Assembly (NCBI GenBank): GCA_040285745.1
Contig: JAUFOR010000001.1
Span: 558,001-622,000, forward strand
Origin: Barthelona sp. PCE
Taxonomy: Eukaryota; Metamonada: BaSk clade
Length of the DNA: 64,000 nucleotides
Reading direction: 5' to 3'
In this document: piece after piece, positions 57,028 to 64,000 of the stretch
Position numbering within the stretch: the first letter of the stretch is position 1
Layout: each line of letters opens with the position of its first letter
The notes under the pieces: generated by a model
What the model was told of the DNA's origin: nothing
The model's input: the letters and a program-made list of their open reading frames with translations, nothing else
Database searches by the model: none
Translations under genes and position numbers: made by a program

Positions 57028-57565
57028 ATGTTACCTTTAACCTTTATTCAGAAAGCCATCGGCTCTAACATCGTATTTAATTATTGTTTTCGATTTTTGC
57101 ATTCTTTGCAACACAATAGCAACTTTATACATTGAAGTTGTCATTGGGGCGTCAAAATACTGGATATTCTTGTCCATCTATATAAACCATTAATCGAAAA
57201 ATCACAAAAGAAATGCTCACTTTTAGTTATTGGAATTGAAGAACGGAGATTCTTATGGCGGTTTGCTTAGCGACGTTGACACATGGATGAATCTCAAGCT
57301 CGAGAATGTAATTATCACAAAGGCTGATGGTTCCCAGTTTTACAGTGCTGCTGAGGTATATGCACGTGGTGCGTTTATTAAGAACATTCGCTTTGAGGAG
57401 CAGGTGTTAACTGCCGCACTCGAGAGTGTTCAACCTATCCAGAAACAGTACATTTCGGAACAGCCTGAAGAAAAAAAACCTCGCACTCATAAGAAGCATT
57501 TCAATGGAAAGGGCAAGAAAAAGAGACAGAACAACAACAACAATAATAGACGCAGAAATAGGTAA
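57028..57565 (+). CDS. LSM4: LSM4, U6 snRNP / mRNA decay Sm-like protein (two exons)
   Basis: LSM4 belongs to the LSM2-8 ring (U6 snRNA) and LSM1-7 ring (mRNA decapping). Exon 1 (57028-57072) encodes MLPLTFIQKAIGSNI, equivalent to the conserved MLPLSLLK start. The 154-nt intron (57073-57226) starts GTATTT and ends GCTCACTTTTAG. Exon 2 (57227-57565) continues in phase 0 with LLELKNGDSYGGLL and DTWMNLKLENVI (Sm1), then YARGAFIKNIRF (Sm2). The 127-aa product ends in a basic Lys/Asn/Arg-rich tail (KKHFNGKGKKKRQ and RRRNR), like the RG-type tail of LSM4. Without exon 1 the frame has no ATG, which strongly supports the splice. Confidence 0.93.
57073..57226 (+). other. Spliceosomal intron in LSM4, 154 nt
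   Basis: Phase 0; GTATTT at the 5' end and GCTCACTTTTAG at the 3' end, matching the RPLP1 acceptor at 9 of the last 11 positions or better. An in-frame TAG at its end shows it must be removed. Confidence 0.9.
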
Positions 57566-57595
57566 GTGTGGTGTGATATTCTTAATGGAAGTAGT

Positions 57596-57919
57596 CTACT
57601 TTGATACTGGTGTTGCGAGCTTTCCTTTGATATTGTTCAGCTTACCTGTGATGTTTTCGATCCTTTTCGATAATTTTTTAGCTTTTCTAGAGTAATAAAG
57701 TACCTCATTCACAAAATCTCGTATATCGGTGTATTGGCTTTTTTCTGTCACGTTTTGAAGTTCAAACACAGTCTTACTCACTTCTGCCTGTATAACCTCA
57801 ACTTCAGCCACCTCTGCTACGTTAGAATCGAGTAGATGAATTGCTCTGGATGGAAGAACACATGCTTCCTTCACTAGAGGGCTAGTAGATAGCCCCTCAA
57901 TAATTGGTTCATCAGACAT
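57596..57919 (-). CDS. Small helical protein, 107 aa
   Basis: I do not recognise a family. The first 45 residues are acidic and mixed; residues about 45-100 form a long amphipathic helix (VIQAEVSKTVFELQN, then YTDIRDFVNEVLYYSRKAKKLSKR) that could be a coiled coil, ending in a basic tail. Size and helix pattern recall small BLOC-1 or KxDL-type subunits, but nothing specific supports this. The ATG at 57919 is followed by an unbroken frame. It converges with LSM4, 30 nt between stops. Confidence 0.55.
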   Translation of the reverse strand: MSDEPIIEGLSTSPLVKEACVLPSRAIHLLDSNVAEVAEVEVIQAEVSKTVFELQNVTEKSQYTDIRDFVNEVLYYSRKAKKLSKRIENITGKLNNIKGKLATPVSK

Positions 57920-58076
57920 GTTTCCAAAGAACTTGAAAAGATGGATAGGGTGATATAAGAAATTGCATAATTTTGATGTTTTTCAAAATCACCTAAATTG
58001 TAAATGGTGTCATTATATGTCTTCCAATCCAGAAAGTTTTGTTTATTCCAATGTTTTGTTACAAAACTAAACTATT

Positions 58077-60398
58077 TTACAATACTTCAAACAATAAATT
58101 GATTGTGACTATTGTTACAAAAAGTTGTAATCCGATGAAATAGCGCAAAGAAAGCGAGAAAATAGTGGCAGATGAGAAGAAGATAAAAACTAAAGTGCTC
58201 AGATAGCAGTACTGTTTTTTGTAAGCTAAAAAGGATAGAGAGCATGTCAAAACACTAATAGTCATGAAAAAATTATGAGAACTAAGCTGAAGTGTTTGTG
58301 AAGTTGATAATGCTGGGAAGCTCATGGCCATAGACCATAACAAATGATAAATTATGGGAAACGCACAAAGACGCACACGTTTTGTATGTCTGTTAATATT
58401 TATGCGGATGAAAACAAGATATACTATCAAAAATAACAAAACAACAGTGACAAAGTCGCCAACAATAAACGAGTCAATCTCAAAATCACCGAGAGCAACA
58501 GTGTACCATCGATTAATAGAAGAGAGAATGTTAAACAGAGCAGCAATGCTCAAAGAGACTCTGCTAAGAACGAATATTGAGCGGACACCAGGAATAAAGG
58601 CGCATACGATACACCAAACGAGAAGAATCACACCCGCAACAGCGTTTGGACCGATCTTTACGGGATCACATTCACTATAGCGAGAAACACGAGTGCTATC
58701 ACAATTGTGACACAGATACCCGCTTCTTCCACTGTTGCACAACGATTCGTTAAAGGTTTCGATTTCAAGACATGAAGTGTTGTCCACACAAGGAATGGGT
58801 ATATCAGCAAAAAAGTAACCTGCCTCAATGCCCTTGAGCTTTCCATCGCGACATAGATAGCCGCGTGGGCAGTTCGTGCACATGTTTTCTTCCAAGTATG
58901 TTCCAAGAGTGCAATGACAGTCAGCAACACTGACAGATCCTTCTTCAGAAACGAAGGTGGCTGCACACTCGAGGCAAACAGCGCTGTGTATGTCGGGCTG
59001 GTAGAACCCCTCACCACACGGTGCGCACGAGAGAGGATCGGTTGATGAAATGAAAGTACCCCTGTCACAGACGCACGTCCGCGTAGTACTTGACCAGACA
59101 GTGCTCGTTGGACACTCAATCGTTGTATTCGCAAAAGCGACAGTCTCATTGGAAGATAGTAGGGAAAATGTTAAGATGCTTCCAGGTGCGAGGTCGCTTA
59201 TTGCGTATGGAATGCTTTGCGCTGACATATTGAGCATGAACTCGATCGAGTCTACCTCAATGTTTTGCGCAATAACCGAGATGTGTGCTATAGTGCTATT
59301 CAACTCCGACACGCGTACATGTGGCGGAATATTTTTCGGCTCAATGTATATCGTACCAGGACCGACTACTCCGAATACAGTGAGGTCGAATGAGCGGTGC
59401 ACGTACTCCAGCTCATTAACAACCAACGGGACACAGAATTTGCTTGCGCAGAGGCTGCAGTTCCTTATCTGTTCGTATGACGCGTTGAACCTGATTGATG
59501 CAGCTGATACAGCGAGCACCGTACCATTGCAAGAACCGCTTGTTGAAAAAGAAGTATCAACATTGCGGCCCAGCCAGTCTGTAGCGTTGAACTGCAAAAC
59601 ATGTTCGGCTTCCCGGCTCCAAACTTCAACATCCACGCTACTGAACGAGAGGTCAAAGACATCACCGAGCGTTGGCTCGATTACCGTGCTGGCCTTCAAC
59701 GTCACGTTTGATATTGAATCAAAAGCCGTTACCATTAGCGCTTCAGACGATGTGCGGCACAGCGGCAGCACAAAGACAGGTAGCATGCCTGAATATGAAC
59801 GTTTGCAGTAATCAACAAAATACTCGTGCGTCACTTGTGCACCGAATATGTTCGCAAGTGAAACTGAGATTGAAACGTCTCCTGGATTCGCCCTAACGGT
59901 GGTAGGGAGCGTGATCGCGACAGACACTGGTTGTAGAAGTTGCAACTCAACGAGATCGATCGAGTTGATGCTTGTTGCGTCGCACCCATCAATAACTGAT
60001 ACGTCAATGATCATTCCAGGTGACACAACGAACATGTCCACCTTATACGCGCACACCTTATGTGTGGTGGCGAACGAAGGCAAACGGTCGCATGTCGCAT
60101 CTGAGTTAACAATGAGAGACACATCTCCAATGCTTATGTTGACTGATGGAACGTTGCATGTGTCAAAGTACGACACAAGAACACCATCCACGACGGTATC
60201 GGTCGCCCCATCAAACTCAAAGGAACTTTTCTTGACCGGATCGGACGGCTGAAGCATGCACCTGCTTTCTCTCACTGATGCGACAGATTGCGCATTGAAT
60301 ATGGGGCCAAGCGACGTGGGAATGCCCGCAAGGCAGTAGGGACTGAGCACGGGCGAAACCTGGAAGTACTCCGTGTGTTCGATGCAATACAGTTGCAC
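58077..60398 (-). CDS. C-terminal part of giant surface protein 3 (frame break at start)
   Basis: This open frame (773 codons) holds the C-terminal half of a giant protein whose N-terminal half is in another frame at 60272-64000. It has a remaining beta-rich ectodomain, then Cys-rich GCC2/GCC3-like motifs (CVCDRGTF, CAPCGEGFYQP, CHCTLGTY, CTNCPRGYLC), then CNSGRSGYLCHNC, corresponding to the GC..G.YG..C..C block of the other two giants. About eight TM helices and a very short tail follow. The frame has no ATG at its beginning and opens right after a TAA at 60405-60407. The hand-over from the upstream frame must occur between about 60390 and 60404 and requires one missing or extra base. It is most likely one gene with an indel or a sequencing error. 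Confidence 0.8.
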   Translation of the reverse strand: MQLYCIEHTEYFQVSPVLSPYCLAGIPTSLGPIFNAQSVASVRESRCMLQPSDPVKKSSFEFDGATDTVVDGVLVSYFDTCNVPSVNISIGDVSLIVNSDATCDRLPSFATTHKVCAYKVDMFVVSPGMIIDVSVIDGCDATSINSIDLVELQLLQPVSVAITLPTTVRANPGDVSISVSLANIFGAQVTHEYFVDYCKRSYSGMLPVFVLPLCRTSSEALMVTAFDSISNVTLKASTVIEPTLGDVFDLSFSSVDVEVWSREAEHVLQFNATDWLGRNVDTSFSTSGSCNGTVLAVSAASIRFNASYEQIRNCSLCASKFCVPLVVNELEYVHRSFDLTVFGVVGPGTIYIEPKNIPPHVRVSELNSTIAHISVIAQNIEVDSIEFMLNMSAQSIPYAISDLAPGSILTFSLLSSNETVAFANTTIECPTSTVWSSTTRTCVCDRGTFISSTDPLSCAPCGEGFYQPDIHSAVCLECAATFVSEEGSVSVADCHCTLGTYLEENMCTNCPRGYLCRDGKLKGIEAGYFFADIPIPCVDNTSCLEIETFNESLCNSGRSGYLCHNCDSTRVSRYSECDPVKIGPNAVAGVILLVWCIVCAFIPGVRSIFVLSRVSLSIAALFNILSSINRWYTVALGDFEIDSFIVGDFVTVVLLFLIVYLVFIRININRHTKRVRLCAFPIIYHLLWSMAMSFPALSTSQTLQLSSHNFFMTISVLTCSLSFLAYKKQYCYLSTLVFIFFSSATIFSLSLRYFIGLQLFVTIVTINLLFEVL

Positions 60399-63300
60399 AC
60401 AATATTAACACCATATACGTTTACGTCCGTTGGTACATCGCAAATGATGGTGCTATCGTCAACAACAGTCGTCTCGCGTTCGCCGCCTATGTCACAGACG
60501 CAACTCGGCTTGAATGAATGTCCAGCAACTGTAATAGGTCTTATACTCGTCACACTCACGGTCAGCGGTGATATTGAAGTGATCACAGGCTCTGAAATGG
60601 TGATACTCGAGAAGACAGCGCAGTGTGCATTGTTACAAGCGACGAGTGGTTTGTCTCCCGTTGTTGTAGTAAACACGGTGTTGTTCACAAGAAAATCACA
60701 GTTCTCAGAGCATGAAATATCATAAGATGTGTTGACGTAAGCGAAAGCGGGAAGGTCAAGCACTGGGAACGGGTCGACAGTGATAGGCGTTGATATCCAG
60801 TCAAAAACAACTGTCTGTGCATCAGAAATACCGGTAGAGATGCACGATATGTGTGAGACAGTCCACTGACAGAAGGGATCATCAACTTCAGGCAGGTTAT
60901 ATCCAGTGATGATGACTTCAAAAGGTTTATCACTAAACACAGTCTGCGGTTCAATGCTAGTAACCGTGTACACGCTGAGCAGCCCGACAGAAGTTGTGAT
61001 CTCGGTTGATGTGTATCTGACTACGTAGTCACCGGGATCAACGTTCGCGACACAGTCATGCAGTGTGGTGGAATCAACAACACGCGAGGTGCAGTAGATG
61101 TTGGTTCCGTTGAGTGTGACAGATACCTGATCAAGTGGGTAGTCTGAGTTCACTACGAAACGATCTCCAGAGACAACAAGCTCGTCTTGCAGGATAATAC
61201 CCACACTGAGAAGCTGCGGCTCAAGCGGGAGCTGCCCTGCACCGTAGTCAAACACTGCGGAGTAGGGATCAGCGACGCTGCCTTCGATCAGAAGTGATGA
61301 AACAACGGGAGTGGAAATCCAGTCAATGTTGCGCAGATCGAAGTCGAAGTCGACATTGACGAGCGTGAACCTCGCACGTGCTTCGCTGTTGCTTCCTGCT
61401 GTGAGGAGCCTGTCCTGCTCTACCCCGAATACAGTAACAGAGCCGCTTGGCTCCTCGCATTCATCAAGCTCAGTTGTTCCATCGCAGAGGAAGGGAGTGT
61501 ATGTGCGCGGTTCGTTGAGAACTGTGTTACATGTAACTCTATAAGAGGTGTATGTGCAGGTGATCTCAATACTGACGTCATCATCGACCAGCACGAGCAC
61601 AGGTTCCGCATAAGCATTGCTAACATCGAGTGTTAGCATTGTTGCAGTCTCTGATGCAGGGACAATGGCGGGAGCTACCGAGCCAACAACAGCGTACGCC
61701 ACAATTAGTGGGTTTGATGTCTGTCCACCAGTTCTAATTGACACTGCAGCAAAACCAGAGCATTCTCCAGTGGGGTCTCCCGGAATTGTGACGCTTAATA
61801 AGCTGTGGGATGCGGAGACTAGAGATGATGTGGTTGTTGAACCGTCGGGGAGGGAAATGGTTACTTCAACTGAACCTATACCGAAATTCATGCCCCGAAT
61901 TACGGCAACAGTGTCAGAGACACAACCGGCGAGCGGAGGTACTATACTCTTCAAAATAGGTGGGTCGAACGATACTCTCTGCGACAGGGATTCCGTATAT
62001 GTTCCAATAGTGAGCTCCAGCTGAAGATCAGCTCCAATTCCTTCTATACTACACAATATCTCGGTCTCAGAAGCGTCAGAAATGGTGCAATCGTACGAAC
62101 CAAAGCGCACTGATAGATGGCGCATCACCGCATTACCTCCCAGCCCGGAACCGCTCAATCGCAAGACCATGTTGTCTGTTGCAGCAGTTACGCGGTCAAC
62201 CGAGGAAACTGTAGGGTCAGGGACAAACTCCGAAGCAGTTTCTCCCAACACCGTAAGTTCTAGACCCGGAACCGCCTGCTCAAAGTAAATCTTGAACACT
62301 AGGTTATCGGTAGTGCTCACTATGAGGGAATCCTCGTCCAAAAGACCGTTGTGTGAGATGTCCAAACACTCAAAACGCAACTGTGAATCTACATCAATTT
62401 CCCTGCCTGAGACGGTCATTGAATGTTGGTGAGGCTGCATCACCACTGTTTGAACAAAAAGAACCAAATCCTCAAAGCGAAGCTCAACTACCTTTCCTAC
62501 TCCAGGACACCACATAATTTCAGCAAGAGGAACGGTTATGTTCCCATCAATAAGAGCTGATTCATATAATTGGTTATCTATATATAAGGGGTAGTGGAAA
62601 AAATCATCATACAGGAACTTTCCAGAAATGACAAGATCTTGATCTCCGAAATTTACGGATACATCAGTGGGAGGGTCTGTAGTGAGCATGATACTGACCG
62701 TAGATCCGACAAATGAGCTGTCCATTAGTAAATTAAATGTACTGTTTCCTATAAATTTGGAGTGTGAGCATCTTATAGAGTTATGAAGCAAAAACCAGCA
62801 ATCGATTTTGTACGCATATTCCATACGCTCAAGAGCTACAGGCATGAATCTTTCGTCAGAATTATGTAAAAACGGAAGTGTAACATCGATCTCTGATGAG
62901 TGGAGGTTTACCTTTATGCTTTTAAACGTACGTGTTAAAGAAGAAATTGAGATTGGGAACACTCCTTTTCTGGCTTCAATAGTGATGTTCTGAGCAAACA
63001 GCGAAGTGAATTTCACCTTCATCGACTCATGACTTATAAAATACGGATACACCCGAGTGCAACCAAACATATCGCATACATGATAGGATATTGCAGTGGA
63101 GTTCAAATCAAATCCGTTGCACTCAACACCTTCAATGATCTCACTACACTGTATCAACAGCCCAAACGGAGTAATGTCTTCAGGACTTATATTAAGATTC
63201 GCACTGGAAGGACCAGAGAATATGCTTCCTGGTTTAAGCATGTATAAAGCATAGAGAGATTTCTCTGATATTATTTTGGGGGATTTGAGATTGATAATCG

Positions 63301-64000
63301 TACCAAAAACATTTTCTGTGATGGTGATAGGCTGATCTGAACATGAAACAAAAATTGATGTGTGGTAGAATCCTTTAGCATGTTCTAAACATGCAATTAC
63401 CTGGCCTGCAGCGATTTCATTGGGAATATTAGCGATTTCATTGAAATATTGTACAATTTTGATATTTGAATTTAAAAAATCAAAACTTACATCAGGGCTC
63501 ATCCAACCAATAGCAGCATTTCTGACGTTCGTCAGTTTTACGCTTGAGTATGCGTATATTTCAAGCATATTCGTGTTAAAATCTGAAGTTACACAATGAT
63601 CACACAAAACAATCACATATACACTATCATCTGCATTGAAAATAAACTCTTCGTTTGAAAATACACTTATTTTGGTTGCATTTATGAGTTTAGGGAGAAT
63701 GGGCATCACATTATAAAAAGAAATATCACCACTTATCCAACTAGAAACAGTAAACGAACCACTGAAAATTTGCACATTTGCACAATTTATCTCCAGAGTG
63801 CTTAGGTTTGAATTCTTTGCAATGAAGTCCTTTATGTATCCTGTATCCATAACAATATCAGTTGAAGAAGACACACCACTGAGAGTTATGTGAGAACTGT
63901 TGACTAAACTACAATGCGAAACCAACATAACTGTGGGATTGTCAGTTGCAAAAAGCAACACGTTACTTGAATTAAAAGCATAAATGGCAAGTTTCGTAGT
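60272..64000 (-). CDS. N-terminal/middle part of giant surface protein 3 with IPT/TIG domains (partial)
   Basis: The frame stays open to the window edge, so the true start lies beyond 64000. The first ~550 codons are a Ser/Ile/Asn-rich beta ectodomain with N-glycosylation sites. Later parts contain IPT/TIG-like immunoglobulin-fold domains: LRLSGSGLGGNAV, PPILKSIVPPLAGCVSD followed by AVIRGMNFGIG, and VTSIEPQTVFSDKPFEVIITG (long motif, about 60.9 kb). IPT domains of this spacing occur in plexins, Met and many protist surface proteins. After about 60400 the frame continues only 42 codons with unrelated composition (Arg/Ser-rich), while sense continues in the frame of the preceding entry. Combined length exceeds 1,990 codons. 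GC content is higher than in the other giants. Confidence 0.8.
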   Translation of the reverse strand, partial: TTKLAIYAFNSSNVLLFATDNPTVMLVSHCSLVNSSHITLSGVSSSTDIVMDTGYIKDFIAKNSNLSTLEINCANVQIFSGSFTVSSWISGDISFYNVMPILPKLINATKISVFSNEEFIFNADDSVYVIVLCDHCVTSDFNTNMLEIYAYSSVKLTNVRNAAIGWMSPDVSFDFLNSNIKIVQYFNEIANIPNEIAAGQVIACLEHAKGFYHTSIFVSCSDQPITITENVFGTIINLKSPKIISEKSLYALYMLKPGSIFSGPSSANLNISPEDITPFGLLIQCSEIIEGVECNGFDLNSTAISYHVCDMFGCTRVYPYFISHESMKVKFTSLFAQNITIEARKGVFPISISSLTRTFKSIKVNLHSSEIDVTLPFLHNSDERFMPVALERMEYAYKIDCWFLLHNSIRCSHSKFIGNSTFNLLMDSSFVGSTVSIMLTTDPPTDVSVNFGDQDLVISGKFLYDDFFHYPLYIDNQLYESALIDGNITVPLAEIMWCPGVGKVVELRFEDLVLFVQTVVMQPHQHSMTVSGREIDVDSQLRFECLDISHNGLLDEDSLIVSTTDNLVFKIYFEQAVPGLELTVLGETASEFVPDPTVSSVDRVTAATDNMVLRLSGSGLGGNAVMRHLSVRFGSYDCTISDASETEILCSIEGIGADLQLELTIGTYTESLSQRVSFDPPILKSIVPPLAGCVSDTVAVIRGMNFGIGSVEVTISLPDGSTTTSSLVSASHSLLSVTIPGDPTGECSGFAAVSIRTGGQTSNPLIVAYAVVGSVAPAIVPASETATMLTLDVSNAYAEPVLVLVDDDVSIEITCTYTSYRVTCNTVLNEPRTYTPFLCDGTTELDECEEPSGSVTVFGVEQDRLLTAGSNSEARARFTLVNVDFDFDLRNIDWISTPVVSSLLIEGSVADPYSAVFDYGAGQLPLEPQLLSVGIILQDELVVSGDRFVVNSDYPLDQVSVTLNGTNIYCTSRVVDSTTLHDCVANVDPGDYVVRYTSTEITTSVGLLSVYTVTSIEPQTVFSDKPFEVIITGYNLPEVDDPFCQWTVSHISCISTGISDAQTVVFDWISTPITVDPFPVLDLPAFAYVNTSYDISCSENCDFLVNNTVFTTTTGDKPLVACNNAHCAVFSSITISEPVITSISPLTVSVTSIRPITVAGHSFKPSCVCDIGGERETTVVDDSTIICDVPTDVNVYGVNIVCNCIASNTRSTSRFRPCSVPTALRAFPRRLAPYSMRNLSHQ

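Noticed and set aside
60272-60398. Intron joining the two frames of giant protein 3
   Set aside because: No donor or TTTTAG-type acceptor lies in the overlap, and coding sense continues immediately after the break, so a single-base indel is simpler.
1-64000. CRISPR arrays, insertion sequences or bacterial operons
   Set aside because: No regularly spaced repeats, transposase or ribosome-binding sites; genes and introns are clearly eukaryotic.

Overview
The window is nuclear DNA from a flagellated, microbial eukaryote with a compact genome. The eukaryotic hallmarks are a 20S proteasome alpha subunit, RACK1, eIF1, acidic ribosomal protein P1, LSM4, a Rab GTPase, a Q-SNARE, MOB4, a GINS-like subunit, the intraflagellar-transport protein IFT52 and a divergent tubulin. 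TAA, TAG and TGA all terminate genes, so the standard code fits. Most genes are intronless and densely packed on both strands, with gaps of 5 to 200 nt. The two introns I can place are short (121 and 154 nt). Both begin GTAT and end in nearly the same string, CTAACTTTTAG or CTCACTTTTAG, so a branch-point-like motif sits against the 3' splice site. That arrangement is known from trichomonads and Giardia relatives. With the anaerobe-style azoreductase and the secreted invertase it makes a metamonad-like protist my best, low-confidence guess. A Cpn10-like gene suggests a mitochondrion or mitochondrion-related organelle.

Layout. 0.1-3.3 kb: a very tight minus-strand tandem of PSMA6, the gamete fusogen HAP2, Cpn10 and an unknown small gene. 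3.5-8.8 kb: a basic protein, then the first of three giant surface proteins (signal peptide, long beta-rich ectodomain, Cys-rich stalk, many TM helices). 8.8-15.2 kb: three tandem paralogues of an unrecognised family, the third broken by frameshifts. 15.4-25.8 kb: GH32 invertase, Alba-like protein, syntaxin-18-like SNARE, an unknown protein, an adenosine/N6-methyl-AMP deaminase fused to a TRP14-type thioredoxin, a Rad17-like AAA+ protein, a Rab6-like GTPase and an ABCA-type half transporter. 26.0-39.8 kb: mostly conserved housekeeping genes (MOB4, FtsJ-like protein, cyclophilin, GINS-like subunit, propeller protein, RACK1, divergent tubulin, P1, eIF1, TMEM42-like protein, azoreductase) with a few unknown membrane proteins. 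39.8-48.7 kb: a gene-poor, AT-rich zone with two dispersed repeat families, a hairpin-rich block, two tRNA genes (Gln-CTG, Leu-AAG) and an orphan exon, around an unknown coiled-coil gene and an XRN-like exonuclease. 48.7-64 kb: NEDD1-like WD40 protein, Maf pyrophosphatase, giant protein two, IFT52, LSM4, a small coiled-coil protein and giant protein three, which has a frame break and runs off the window.

The genes do not form one pathway. Themes are flagellum and microtubules (IFT52, NEDD1-like, divergent tubulin), secretion (SNARE, Rab6-like), RNA handling (LSM4, XRN-like, FtsJ-like, Alba-like) and cell-surface sensing or adhesion (three giant proteins). The most notable points are HAP2, which implies gamete fusion; the deaminase-thioredoxin fusion; a tubulin roughly 90 residues shorter than normal; a Rab6-like protein lacking the catalytic Gln; and the repeat and hairpin zone around 40 and 46 kb.
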